From: Microbacterium sp. 5K110
Lineage (GTDB): Bacteria; Actinomycetota; Actinomycetes; Actinomycetales; Microbacteriaceae
Assembly (NCBI RefSeq): GCF_005774735.1
Contig: NZ_VBUM01000011.1
Location: 1 to 56,257 of the forward strand
Reading direction: 5' to 3'
Length of the DNA stretch: 56,257 nt
The position numbers were made by a program, and so were the translations under genes. Positions 47,324 to 55,839 of this stretch are shown here, in pieces (the first letter of the stretch is position 1; each line of letters begins with the position of its first letter). The notes under the pieces were generated by a model. The model saw only the letters and a list, made by a program, of their open reading frames with translations, made no database searches and was not told the DNA's origin.

Positions 47324-47704
47324 TCAGGTGTCGTCGCGTCGTCGCGGGGCCGCGGCTCGTACGGCGAGCACGAGCAGGACGAGGCCCACGACGGCCGGCG
47401 CGGCGATGAGCAGCGCGGCCGTGGCGGACGCCCACTCCCCCGTCACGGCGCCGATCGCGACCGACAGGATCAGCAGCTGCGTCACGATGCCGCCGGAGCG
47501 CCCGGCCGAGACGTCGCGCGCTGTCGCGACGGCGAACGCCCCGATCGCAGCCGCGCCGATGACGGTGAGCACGATGAGCGCGAGCGAGCTGACGACCGAA
47601 TCGGTGTCTCCGCCCACGAGCGCGACCACCTGCCACCCGGCGAGGGCCAGGATGCCGACCGCCTCGAGTCCGAGCACGAGAGCTGCCAGAAGACGAACCG
47701 GCAT
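47324..47704 (-). CDS. Small four-helix membrane protein, unknown function
   Basis: A 126-residue protein made of four hydrophobic segments (LLAALVLGLEAVGILALAG, LALIVLTVIGAAAIGAFAVA, GGIVTQLLILSVAIGAV, AAPAVVGLVLLVLAVRAA) with a basic C-terminal tail. Similar small proteins often sit next to whiB1 in actinobacteria, but I know no function. ATG 47704 has an AAGGATG ribosome site. It is divergent from whiB1 and shares its palindrome-rich spacer. Confidence 0.8.
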   Translation of the reverse strand: MPVRLLAALVLGLEAVGILALAGWQVVALVGGDTDSVVSSLALIVLTVIGAAAIGAFAVATARDVSAGRSGGIVTQLLILSVAIGAVTGEWASATAALLIAAPAVVGLVLLVLAVRAAAPRRRDDT

Positions 47705-47783
47705 CACCGCATCCTTCCCGACGAGTGTTTCCCCGGCGTTGCAACCTGGAAACCTGCCGGTTACCTCTTGATCGGCCGGAAGC

Positions 47784-47821
47784 GCTGTGGGAGCATGGGA
47801 AAAGCCGTGTGCTCCCACAGC
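47784..47821. promoter_or_regulatory. Inverted repeat 1 upstream of whiB1
   Basis: GCTGTGGGAGCA (47784-47795) and TGCTCCCACAGC (47810-47821), perfect 12-bp arms, 14-nt loop. Confidence 0.65.
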
Positions 47822-47829
47822 GACGTGGG

Positions 47830-47845
47830 GCGAGCGATCGCTCGC
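47830..47845. promoter_or_regulatory. Perfect 16-bp palindrome upstream of whiB1
   Basis: GCGAGCGATCGCTCGC, flanked symmetrically by GTGGG (47826-47830) and CCCAC (47849-47853). Probable protein-binding site or cruciform. Confidence 0.6.
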
Positions 47846-47854
47846 GTTCCCACC

Positions 47855-47883
47855 AGGGTACCGGACCCGAACCCCGGTGCCCG
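47855..47883. promoter_or_regulatory. Inverted repeat 3 upstream of whiB1
   Basis: GGGTACCGG and CCGGTGCCC separated by about 8 nt, one G:T-type mismatch. It ends about 40 nt before the whiB1 ATG and could form in the mRNA leader. Confidence 0.45.
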
Positions 47884-47918
47884 CCGATGAAAAATCTTCC
47901 GCAACAAGGAGCACCCCT

Positions 47919-48167
47919 ATGGATTGGCGCGACAAAGCAGCCTGCCTGACCGTCGACCCCGAGCTGTTCTTCCCCGTGGGCAACACCGGGCCCGCGGTCG
48001 ACCAGATCGAGAAGGCCAAGTCGGTCTGCGCGCGCTGCACCGTCACCGAGGTCTGCCTGCAGTACGCCCTCGAGTCCGGCCAGGACTCGGGCGTGTGGGG
48101 CGGCCTCTCCGAGGACGAGCGCCGAGCCCTCAAGCGTCGCGCCGCGCGCGCCCGCCGCGCGTCCTGA
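47919..48167 (+). CDS. whiB1: WhiB1-type iron-sulfur transcription factor
   Basis: An 82-residue WhiB protein with four cluster-binding cysteines Cys9, Cys37, Cys40 and Cys46 (AACL, VCARC, VCLQY), the GVWGG turn, and a basic DNA-binding tail (RRALKRRAARARRAS). The sequence is nearly that of mycobacterial WhiB1, an essential NO-sensitive [4Fe-4S] regulator that binds the housekeeping sigma factor. ATG 47919 has an AAGGAG site. pdtaS follows convergently, as at Rv3219-Rv3220c. A strong terminator follows. Confidence 0.96.
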   Translation: MDWRDKAACLTVDPELFFPVGNTGPAVDQIEKAKSVCARCTVTEVCLQYALESGQDSGVWGGLSEDERRALKRRAARARRAS

Positions 48168-48184
48168 CGACGGTCTCGGCAGAG

Positions 48185-48220
48185 ACGAAACCCACCCCTC
48201 GGGGTGGGTTTCGTCGTTTT
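48185..48220 (+). terminator. Rho-independent terminator of whiB1
   Basis: ACGAAACCCACCC, CTCG loop, GGGTGGGTTTCGT (48185-48214), then CGTTTT. The classic form with a T tract. Confidence 0.92.
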
Positions 48221-48235
48221 CGGCGGGTCACAGAA

Positions 48236-48297
48236 TCAGTGATGCGCACAACCTCAGCGGGTTCCTCCCCGCGCTCGGAGGTTGCGCGCATCGCTGA
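48236..48297. repeat. Dispersed GATGCGCA palindromic element, copy B
   Basis: Arms 48236-48255 and 48278-48297 (20 nt, 18 complementary) around a 22-nt loop; the core GATGCGCACAACCTCAG matches copy A at 29073-29140. It sits between the whiB1 terminator and the pdtaS stop. Confidence 0.75.
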
Positions 48298-48316
48298 GCG
48301 TGCGACCCCGCGACGG

Positions 48317-49813
48317 TCAGCCCGCCGAGCGGTCGATGTAGCGCAGCGGGATCTCGATCGTGACCTCGGTGCCGTTGCCCATCAGGGTGTGCCAGTCGAT
48401 CGTGCCGCCGAGTTCGCCCTGGATCAGCGTCCGCACGATCTGCGTGCCGAGGCCCCGGCCGACCTGCCCCTCGGGGAGACCGACACCGGTGTCGCGTACG
48501 CGCACCTCGAGCATCTCGTCGCCGCGCTCGGCCGAGATCTCGACGTCGCCCTCCTGGCCGGCCAGTCCGTGCTCGACGGCGTTCGTGACGAGTTCGGTCA
48601 GCGCCAGAGCGAGGGGGGTGGCGTACTCGCTGGGCAGCGTTCCGAACCGGCCGGTGCTGCGCGTGCGGGCACGGGTGTTCGGGGCCGCCGCCACCTCGGC
48701 GACGAGCTTCAGCACGCGCGCGAACACGTCGTCGAAGTCGACGTTCTGCGCCAGCCCCTCGGACAGGGTGTCGTGGACCACCGCGATCGCCGAGACGCGC
48801 CGCATGGCCTGGGTCAAGGCATCCCGGGCTTCGTCGGAGTGCGTGCGCCGCGCCTGGATGCGCAAGAGGGATGCCACGGTCTGGAGGTTGTTCTTGACGC
48901 GGTGATGGATCTCGCGGATCGTCGCGTCCTTGGTGATGAGCTCCTGCTCCTGGTGGCGGATCTCGGTGACGTCGCGGCTGAGCACGATCGCGCCGATCCG
49001 CGTCCCCCGGTCGCGGAGCGGGATCGTCCGCAGCGACACCTGGACGCCCCGCGCCTCGATGTCGGCGCGCCACGGCGCCCGACCGGTGACCACGATGGGG
49101 AGCGACTCGTCGACGTCCTGGCGCTTGGCGGGGAGGATGCGCTCGGTGACCTCGGCGAGGGACTCCCCCTCGAGCTCGTCGTCGAAGCCCATGCGATTGA
49201 ACGCCGAGAGCGCGTTGGGGCTCGCGAACGTGGTGATCCCGTCGACGTCGAGGCGGATCAGGCCGTCGGAGGCACGGGGCGCCCCGCGCCGCGGCGAGGT
49301 GGGGGCCTTCAGATCGGGGAACTCCGCCGACGAGATCATGCCGAACAGGTCGTCGGCGCAGTCGTTGAAGGTGATCTGCTGGCGTGAGGGGGTGCGGGTC
49401 TCGCCGAGGTTGGTGTGGCGGGTCAGCACGCCCACGGTCGCCACGGCGTGCCCTTCGCGGGAGAGCTCGCGCACGATGGGCACCGCGCGCACGCGCGTCG
49501 GGGTCTCTTCGAACCAGTCGGGGGATGCCGAGTCGACGATGCGTCCGCTCTGGAACGCCTCGCGCACCTGCGTCCGCCACTGGGGGCGCACGCGGTCGCC
49601 GACGATGTCGCGGTAGAACAGCGTCGCCGCTCCCCCGGGCCGGGTGTGCGCGACGGCGACGAACGAGTCGTCGGGGGTGGGAACCCAGATCACGATGTCG
49701 GCGAAAGCGAGGTCGGCCAGCAGCTGCCCGTCACCGGCGAGCCGGTGCAGCCACTCGACATCGGCCTCGCTGGAGCGGCCCTGGGCGTAGACGAGTTCGC
49801 TGAGTGTCGACAC
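48317..49813 (-). CDS. pdtaS: PdtaS-type cytosolic sensor histidine kinase
   Basis: A 498-residue soluble histidine kinase. It has an N-terminal GAF-like domain (about 1-150), a PAS domain (about 185-290, ITTFASPNALSAFNRMGFD), and a HisKA_2 helix REIHHRVKNNLQTVASLLRIQARR whose phospho-acceptor His303 matches the mycobacterial position. The HWE/HisKA_2-type ATPase follows (ALTELVTNAVEHG, VRDTGVGLPEG, GLGTQIVRTL). In mycobacteria PdtaS signals to the RNA-binding antiterminator PdtaR, not encoded here. GTG 49813 is 6 nt after TAGTGT (leaderless). Confidence 0.94.
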   Translation of the reverse strand: MSTLSELVYAQGRSSEADVEWLHRLAGDGQLLADLAFADIVIWVPTPDDSFVAVAHTRPGGAATLFYRDIVGDRVRPQWRTQVREAFQSGRIVDSASPDWFEETPTRVRAVPIVRELSREGHAVATVGVLTRHTNLGETRTPSRQQITFNDCADDLFGMISSAEFPDLKAPTSPRRGAPRASDGLIRLDVDGITTFASPNALSAFNRMGFDDELEGESLAEVTERILPAKRQDVDESLPIVVTGRAPWRADIEARGVQVSLRTIPLRDRGTRIGAIVLSRDVTEIRHQEQELITKDATIREIHHRVKNNLQTVASLLRIQARRTHSDEARDALTQAMRRVSAIAVVHDTLSEGLAQNVDFDDVFARVLKLVAEVAAAPNTRARTRSTGRFGTLPSEYATPLALALTELVTNAVEHGLAGQEGDVEISAERGDEMLEVRVRDTGVGLPEGQVGRGLGTQIVRTLIQGELGGTIDWHTLMGNGTEVTIEIPLRYIDRSAG

Positions 49814-49819
49814 CCCTCC

Positions 49820-49825
49820 ACACTA
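49820..49825 (-). promoter_or_regulatory. -10 box of leaderless pdtaS
   Basis: TAGTGT, ggaggg (6 nt), GTG 49813. Confidence 0.45.
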
Positions 49826-49850
49826 GAGGCCCGCATCCCACGGGAATGCC

Positions 49851-49880
49851 GCTGCCCCGGGTGCACGCACCCGGGGCAGC
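49851..49880 (-). terminator. Terminator after the Tat-exported protein gene
   Basis: GCTGCCCCGGGTGC (49851-49864) pairs with GCACCCGGGGCAGC (49867-49880), 13-14 bp. It follows the minus-strand gene that stops at 49892; no T tract. Confidence 0.7.
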
Positions 49881-49891
49881 GGCGGAGGGGG

Positions 49892-50320
49892 TCAGGCCTG
49901 CGTCACGCCCACCGTGTAGGTGGCCTGCGACGAGCCGTACGCGACCGCGCCGGTGGTGACCCCGAAGGAGCGCACCAGAACGATGGCGTTGGCCGTCCCT
50001 CCGACGGTCGGCACGGTGGCGAACGTCGGAGAGACGTATCCGTCCGCGTCGGGGTCGAACTCGAGCACGTCGGTGTCGGTGAGGCTCACCGTCACGACGG
50101 AGCCGTCGGCCAGCGGCATACCGTCCCGTGCCACGTCGATCGACAGCGGGAACGAGTCACCCACCTCGACGTCGGAGATGTCGTACGCGCTCGCCGTGAT
50201 CTGACCGGAAGCGGAGGCCGCGGGAGCGGCGACCGCGACCGCCACGACCGGGACGCTCCAGGCGAGGGCGGTGGTGAATGACCGCCGTGAGACGCCGTCG
50301 GCGGGAGTGGACTTGTTCAT
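49892..50320 (-). CDS. Tat-exported small protein, unknown function
   Basis: A 142-residue protein with a twin-arginine signal: SRRSFTTALAWSVPVVAVAVAAPAASAS at about 11-38. The mature part (about 100 residues) is beta-rich, Thr/Val/Asp-rich (YDISDVEVGDSFPLSIDV, SVVTVSLTDTDVLEFD) and Ig-like in character, with no recognised family and no cysteine. ATG 50320 (MNKSTPADG) has only a weak ribosome site. It follows the nuclease gene by 46 bp on the same strand, so co-expression is plausible. Confidence 0.75.
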   Translation of the reverse strand: MNKSTPADGVSRRSFTTALAWSVPVVAVAVAAPAASASGQITASAYDISDVEVGDSFPLSIDVARDGMPLADGSVVTVSLTDTDVLEFDPDADGYVSPTFATVPTVGGTANAIVLVRSFGVTTGAVAYGSSQATYTVGVTQA

Positions 50321-50366
50321 GATCAGGTGTTCCGTTCCTGGGTGAAGGCGATACCGGTGACGACGC

Positions 50367-53300
50367 TCACCGCGTCGCCGTGTAGGAGAGCGCGACGGTG
50401 TTGGCACCCGACGCGCCGGCGATCTCGACGGTCGCCGCGCCCGCCGGGAGCGAGGTCAGCGCCGTCTTGAAGATCGCCTCGGCCGAGGCCCCCGGGGCGA
50501 GGGACGAGAGCGTCTTCGTGCCGTACGCGCTCTTCACCCGCACGGTGACCGTCTCGGGCGAGGTGTTCTTCACGGTGACCGTGAGGCGCGCCTTGCCCCC
50601 GACGACGGCGGCCGTCGCGGTGCCGTCGATGGTGAGGGCGGTCGCCTTCGCCACGACCGTGAGCGCGGGGAGGGTGACCGTCGTCGCCCGGGAAGCCGCG
50701 GCGGTGATCGTCACGGTGCCGATGCCCGAGGCCGTCACCGACGGAGCGGCGGCCAGACCGAGAGCGTCCGAGGTGACCCGCACGCTCGTCTTGCCACCGG
50801 CGAACGTGGCCGGCCCCGAGACGGTGAAGGTCACCGAGACGCCCGACATCGCGTGCCCGGACTCATCGGCGACCGAGACGCCACCCGGCGCTGCGGTGTC
50901 GCCCACGACGACGGTCCGCGCCGTCCCGCGCGCGGTCAGCACCGGCGCATCGGTCGAGCCCACCGACGCCAGCGACGCCGAGGCGACGGCGGAGACGTTG
51001 CCGGCCTTGTCGGTGGCACGCGCCTGAACGGTGTGTCCCCGGGAATCGAGGGTCAGGGCGGCGGAGTACGCCGTCCAGACGCCGCCGTCCACCCGGTACT
51101 CGGTCGAGGCGACACCCGAACCGGCATCCGTCGCCGAGACCGTCACGGTGCGACCGCTCACGGAAAGTGCGACCTGAGGCGCGTCCCGGTCGACCGCCAC
51201 GGAGACGGGGATGCGCACGACGCTGCCGCTGGGCTGTGCCCGCACGATGATCTGGCTGGCGGCGACCGCGTCGGCGGGCACCGTCAGGGCGAGGTTCGCC
51301 GCGCCGCCCGACACCGTGACGGGTGCGAACGTGGCGGAGCTCCCGACCCACTCGACCGTCGCCGTGGTGTTGACGGGGCTACCGGTGGAGGTGAGGTCCA
51401 GACCCGACACCGCGAGCGAGAGCGAGGACGTGGCCGTGACGGGGGCCGACGGGATGCCGGTCACCTGGGCCGAGCGCCGAGCGAAGTCGGGAGCGAGCCC
51501 GGGGTTCGCCTTCACGTAGTCGATCCACGCGTCGCGGTCGATGAGGCCGGAGTCCTTCGTTCCGGTTCCCTGCGTGAAGATCCGGAAGTTGTCGCCGCCC
51601 TGCACGAGGAAGCTGAACGACCCGATGCGGTACGAGGCGGTGGGGTCGATCGGCGCGCCGTCGACCGAGATCGAAGTGACCCGGTCGCCGGCCGCGCGGG
51701 AGGCGTCGAAGGTGTATGCGACGTTCTTCGACAGACCGAGCTTCAGGAAGGGCCGAGAGGGCACCGTCCCATCCGGGTTGGTCTGCCACTGCTGCTCGAG
51801 CAGGGTCTTGAACTGCGCGCCGGTCAGCGAGGTCGTCCACAGGTTGTTCACGAACGGGAGCACCGCGTTGGCTTCGGCGTAGGTGACCACGCCGTCGGGA
51901 GCGTACGCCAGGTCGGCGCGCAGGCCGCCCGGGTTCACCACACCGATCTGCGCGCCGCCCCGCTCGGCCGTACCGAGGCTGGCCACGAGCGAGTCGGCCA
52001 CGAGGTTGCCGAGCGTCGACTCCTTCGAACGGTCGTCGCGGGAGCCGCCACCGTACACACCGTTGGTGTAGGCGCCACCGGCGAACGCGGTCGTGATGTC
52101 CTTCGACACCGACCCGACGGGCTGGTTGCCGATCTGCGCGGCCGCGGCCAGGGCGGCATCCGTGATGCTCTTGACCTGGGCGACCCGCGGGTAGGTCGAC
52201 ACGAGCGTGTTCGTGGCCACCTTGGTGCGGGCGACGTTGGCACCCGTGTAGGAGAGCACGTCGCCGGTCGTGTCGGACACCGTCAGGACAACGTTGCCGA
52301 TGTTCTCGCCGTAGTTCCCGGTCTGGATGACCGGGCGCATGCGACCTTCGACTCCGGGGACCGGAGCGTCCCACGCGTACGTCTTGTGCGTGTGCCCGGT
52401 GAAGATCGCGTCGACCTTCGCCGAGGTCTCGGTGACGATCTCGGCGAACGGACCGCCCGCGGCGATCTCCTGCTGCAGGGTCGCCCCGTCGGGGGTGCCG
52501 GCGCCGGCGCCCTCGTGGTAGGCGGCGACGATGACGTCCGCTTCCCCGTTGGCGGGGTCGCCGTCGGTCAGCTGGGCCGCGACGCGGTTGGTGGCCTCGA
52601 CGGGGTCGCCGAAGTCGAGTTCACTGATGCCGCCGGGCGAGACGAGCGCCGGGGTCTCCTGCGTGACCGTGCCGATGACGCCGACCCGCAGACCCGACAC
52701 CGTGCTGATCGCGTACTCGGGCAGCGCCGGGGTGGTCGTCCCCTTGCGGTACACGTTGGCACCGAGGTAGGCGAACTTCGCGTTGGGGCCCGTGCCGACC
52801 ACGCGGTCGACGAGGTCGGCGAAGCCGCGGTCCAACTCGTGGTTGCCGATGGCGGAGGCCTTCAGGTCGAGCGCGTTGAGCACGTCGATCGTCGGCTGGT
52901 CGTCCTGAGAGGCCGACGCGAACGGCGAGGCGCCGATGTTGTCGCCGCTGGAGAGGAAGAGGGTGTTGTCCTCTCCGTACTGGGCGCGCAGCTGCTCGAC
53001 GGTGCCGGCGAACTGCGGGGTGTTGGCGTCGATGCGCCCGTGGAAGTCGTTGATGTCGACCAGGTTCACCGTCGCGGTGGGGGTGAGGTCGACGCCGACG
53101 ATGACGGGGTCGTGGTCGCTGGAGCGGAACGCGGAGGTGTCGTAGAAGTTCGTCGCGTTGTAGTTGTAGCGGCTGTACTCCAGAGCGATCGACTCACCCG
53201 AGTTGATGTTCCAGATGTCGGCGCCGCGGACGCGCGAGTCGGCCGACGCCGACGCGAAGACGTGGTCGAGCGATCCGCTCTGTCCGCTGAACGAGTAGGA

Positions 53301-55631
53301 GTACTTGCCCGACTTCGACCCCTGGTCGATGTAGCCGGCGGTGGTGAGGACAGCGATCGGGTCTTCCTTCGAGTAGGCGTTGAAGTCGCCCATCAGGAAC
53401 ACCTTGTCGGTGCCCCACTCGCTCTTCAGACCGTCCGCGAAGGACACCAGGTCACCGGCCTGCGCGACGCGCGAGGCGTTCGAGGCGCCCTGACCGTCGC
53501 CCTTGTCGGCGTTCTCGCCACTCCCCGACCCCTTCGACTTGAAGTGGTTGACGATCGCGATGAACTCCGAGTCGTCGCCCTTTCCGACGAGGCCGAACTT
53601 CTGCGCGAGCGGGCGGCGAGCGTTGTCGAAGGCCGAACCCGTGGTGAGGATGCGCGAGTCGCCCTCGGTCCGCACCGCCGCCTTCTTGTAGATGAAGGCG
53701 GTCCGGATGACGTCCTCCGTCGCCGGCAGGGCAGACGGGGATGCCACGAAGGCCCACACGTCGCTGCCGGCCGCGGTGTTCAGCGCCGCGGTGAGGGTGC
53801 TGAGCGCGGTGTCGCGGTTCTTGCCGAAGGCGGCGGAGTTCTCGATCTCCTCGAGGCTCACGACGTCGGCGCCGAGGGCGGTGATCGCCGTGACGATCTT
53901 GTCCTGCTGGCGCTGCAGGTTCGTGGCGTTCGCGGCGCCGCGGGCGTCGCAGCCCGTGTTGACGGTGATCGGGTTGCCGGCGCGGTCGTTGTAGAAGGAG
54001 CAGCCGGAGAGGGTGTCACCCGTGGTGGTGAAGTAGTTCAGGACGTTGAAGGTCGCGACCTTGATATCTCCGCCCACCGCGGCGGGAGCCTCGGCACGCA
54101 CGCGGGAGAAAGCCGCCGGAGACACCGAGGCGTCGTTGTCGGCGGTCAGCTGCGTGGTCGGCTGGAACTTCCAGGCGTTGTTGCGGTAGTCGAGCACCAC
54201 CGGTCGCGTGAACGTCGCCGCAGCGCCGACCGAGACGGTGGTCTTGCTCAGGTACGGCAGCGGGATCGCCTTGTTGGCGGTGCTGCCCAGGAAGTTGATC
54301 GTCGCGCCGTCATCGAGCGTGACCGCGCGCGCGGCGTTGTCGGCCACCGCGGCGGTGTAGTCCGCCGTTCCGGGGCGAGCGATCTCGGTGGGCGTGATGA
54401 GCGGCTTCGTGCCGGTGGCCAGGCCGATCTCGCCGTACTGATTGGTCGAGTAGGTGTTGCTGACGGTGTAGTCGCCCTGCGGAGCGACGAGCATGCCCTC
54501 GAGCGCCTCGCGCTGCGACGCTTCACGGGGGACGGCGACGGTGGCGGGGGTGACGCTGCCGGTGCCGACCTTGCTCAGACCGCCCGCGGCGACCGACAGC
54601 TGGGTGAGGCCGAAGTACTCCGCGACGGTTCCGGTGACCTGCACGAGGTCGCCGACGGCTACCTGGGACACGGTCGACGGCGAATAGATGAACAGGCCGT
54701 CGGAGGCGGTGTGGGTGGCGAGGTCGACCGCACCGCCCGTCCCCTCGGTCTGGACGTAGTACCCGGCGAAACCGCCGGTGGGGTACGCCGCCGTGACGAC
54801 ACCGCGCGTGGTGACGCTCTGCCCGGTCAGGGGCGAGGAATCACCCGTGCCCTGGATGGTCGCGATCGGGGTGACGGATGCCGCGGGCGTCGACGGTGAC
54901 GGGCTCGGCGATGCGCTGGGCGACGCAGAGGGGGATGCGGACGGAGAAGCGGACGGCGACGGCGAGGGCGTCGTCGATGCGGAGTTCTGCGGCGTGATCG
55001 CGCTGGGCTGGGTGAAGTCGGCGCCGTTGTCGTCGGTGTCGGCGAACCCGGTGCGAGCGAGCGAGTTCGGCACGCTGTTCGCGCCGGTCACGGTGGCCAC
55101 GCTGCCCTCGAACGTGTTCGAGGCGCCGTAACCGAGGAGGTCGGCGATCGCGGTCTGGTTCGTGACGCTGCCGGTGGGAGCGGTGACCGCGCTCGTGGTC
55201 TTGGCGAGGATGAGCGTGCCGGTCGTACCCGACGGCGTGATCTTGCCCGCGAGGTCGAGGTCGGGGGTGGGCAGCGCCGCTCCGGTGGACCCGTTGCCGT
55301 TGAGCTGGACGAGGAAGTACGCGTGCGCCTTGATGGTGCCGCTGAGCGCGCCCACCCCGTTGGATGCGCCGGTGCCGGTGGCCGAACGGTACTGCAATGA
55401 CCAGCTGGACAGGTCGACGTCGACCCCACCCGGGTTGTACAGCTCGACGAACTTCTTCGCGTACGGCGCGTTCGCGCTGCCGCCCTTGAGGTAGGCCTCG
55501 TTGATGACGACGCCCGAGCCGCCGGTGTCGGCCTGAGCGGGTGCGATCGCCGCGAGGGGGATGAGCGCCCCGACGATCGCGGCGGCGAGGGCGCTGGACA
55601 GCGCCGACATGGACAACGGGCGCGCAGACAT
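50367..55631 (-). CDS. Secreted ExeM/NucH-type nuclease fused to a 5'-nucleotidase
   Basis: A 1754-residue secreted protein with signal peptide 1-34. A lamin-tail domain (about 38-190, VVINEAYLKGGS, FVELYNPGG) leads to a Ser-Pro linker (about 218-250). An OB-like region precedes the endonuclease/exonuclease/phosphatase domain (about 525-845, VATFNVLNYF, LMGDFNAYSKEDP, SSDHDPVIVGVDL). A metallophosphatase (about 855-1100, INDFHGRID, SSGDNIG, GNHELDRG, GHTHKTY) and 5'-nucleotidase C domain (STLGNLVADSL, NPGGLRADL) follow, then Ig-like repeats (about 1390-1754). It should degrade extracellular DNA to nucleosides plus phosphate. No LPXTG anchor. ATG 55631 with TAGGAGATCGCC ahead. Confidence 0.93.
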   Translation of the reverse strand: MSARPLSMSALSSALAAAIVGALIPLAAIAPAQADTGGSGVVINEAYLKGGSANAPYAKKFVELYNPGGVDVDLSSWSLQYRSATGTGASNGVGALSGTIKAHAYFLVQLNGNGSTGAALPTPDLDLAGKITPSGTTGTLILAKTTSAVTAPTGSVTNQTAIADLLGYGASNTFEGSVATVTGANSVPNSLARTGFADTDDNGADFTQPSAITPQNSASTTPSPSPSASPSASPSASPSASPSPSPSTPAASVTPIATIQGTGDSSPLTGQSVTTRGVVTAAYPTGGFAGYYVQTEGTGGAVDLATHTASDGLFIYSPSTVSQVAVGDLVQVTGTVAEYFGLTQLSVAAGGLSKVGTGSVTPATVAVPREASQREALEGMLVAPQGDYTVSNTYSTNQYGEIGLATGTKPLITPTEIARPGTADYTAAVADNAARAVTLDDGATINFLGSTANKAIPLPYLSKTTVSVGAAATFTRPVVLDYRNNAWKFQPTTQLTADNDASVSPAAFSRVRAEAPAAVGGDIKVATFNVLNYFTTTGDTLSGCSFYNDRAGNPITVNTGCDARGAANATNLQRQQDKIVTAITALGADVVSLEEIENSAAFGKNRDTALSTLTAALNTAAGSDVWAFVASPSALPATEDVIRTAFIYKKAAVRTEGDSRILTTGSAFDNARRPLAQKFGLVGKGDDSEFIAIVNHFKSKGSGSGENADKGDGQGASNASRVAQAGDLVSFADGLKSEWGTDKVFLMGDFNAYSKEDPIAVLTTAGYIDQGSKSGKYSYSFSGQSGSLDHVFASASADSRVRGADIWNINSGESIALEYSRYNYNATNFYDTSAFRSSDHDPVIVGVDLTPTATVNLVDINDFHGRIDANTPQFAGTVEQLRAQYGEDNTLFLSSGDNIGASPFASASQDDQPTIDVLNALDLKASAIGNHELDRGFADLVDRVVGTGPNAKFAYLGANVYRKGTTTPALPEYAISTVSGLRVGVIGTVTQETPALVSPGGISELDFGDPVEATNRVAAQLTDGDPANGEADVIVAAYHEGAGAGTPDGATLQQEIAAGGPFAEIVTETSAKVDAIFTGHTHKTYAWDAPVPGVEGRMRPVIQTGNYGENIGNVVLTVSDTTGDVLSYTGANVARTKVATNTLVSTYPRVAQVKSITDAALAAAAQIGNQPVGSVSKDITTAFAGGAYTNGVYGGGSRDDRSKESTLGNLVADSLVASLGTAERGGAQIGVVNPGGLRADLAYAPDGVVTYAEANAVLPFVNNLWTTSLTGAQFKTLLEQQWQTNPDGTVPSRPFLKLGLSKNVAYTFDASRAAGDRVTSISVDGAPIDPTASYRIGSFSFLVQGGDNFRIFTQGTGTKDSGLIDRDAWIDYVKANPGLAPDFARRSAQVTGIPSAPVTATSSLSLAVSGLDLTSTGSPVNTTATVEWVGSSATFAPVTVSGGAANLALTVPADAVAASQIIVRAQPSGSVVRIPVSVAVDRDAPQVALSVSGRTVTVSATDAGSGVASTEYRVDGGVWTAYSAALTLDSRGHTVQARATDKAGNVSAVASASLASVGSTDAPVLTARGTARTVVVGDTAAPGGVSVADESGHAMSGVSVTFTVSGPATFAGGKTSVRVTSDALGLAAAPSVTASGIGTVTITAAASRATTVTLPALTVVAKATALTIDGTATAAVVGGKARLTVTVKNTSPETVTVRVKSAYGTKTLSSLAPGASAEAIFKTALTSLPAGAATVEIAGASGANTVALSYTATR
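54890..54970 (-). repeat. Ser-Pro/Ala linker repeat in the nuclease gene
   Basis: Short repeats encoding SPSPSASPSASPSASPSAS-type linker, between the lamin-tail and OB-like domains. A length-variable region is expected. Confidence 0.7.
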
Positions 55632-55713
55632 GGCGATCTCCTAGATAGGCGTGGGGAACCACGTGCGACCGTAGGGATCGATGATCACCGGCGGGGGATC
55701 GCGAGGTTAGCGG

Positions 55714-55736
55714 TTCACGAACGCGGCGCTTCACGA
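55714..55736. promoter_or_regulatory. Direct repeat TTCACGA x2 upstream of the nuclease gene
   Basis: TTCACGA at 55714-55720 and 55730-55736, 16 nt start to start, about 85-105 nt upstream of the nuclease start. Candidate activator site. Confidence 0.35.
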
Positions 55737-55781
55737 CGGTGTCTCCGGGCGCGGGAGTGGCGTGGCGACGGGCGCGGCGTC

Positions 55782-55802
55782 GGGTGAACATCTGCGGGTG
55801 AA
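55782..55802. promoter_or_regulatory. Direct repeat GGGTGAA x2 between divergent genes
   Basis: GGGTGAA at 55782-55788 and 55796-55802 (TTCACCC on the minus strand). It resembles PhoP-box half sites, but the 14-nt period is wrong for the 11-nt PHO box. Confidence 0.35.
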
Positions 55803-55827
55803 GGAGTCGGATCGGGCACTCGGGGGA

Positions 55828-55833
55828 CATAAT
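55828..55833 (+). promoter_or_regulatory. -10 box of the leaderless HTH gene
   Basis: CATAAT, 6 nt, GTG 55840. Confidence 0.45.
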
Positions 55834-55839
55834 GATCGC

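Noticed and set aside
47755..47918. CRP/Cmr site before whiB1 as in M. tuberculosis
   Set aside because: No TGTGA-N6-TCACA-like sequence; the palindromes present have different sequences.
50853..54899. A 1348-codon open frame antisense to the nuclease
   Set aside because: The [11 protein letters not shown] is Arg/Gly/Val/His-rich with no domain; the opposite strand encodes well-ordered nuclease and nucleotidase domains.
55782..55802. A true PHO box
   Set aside because: The half-sites match TTCACCC, but the period is 14 nt rather than 11, and there are only two units.
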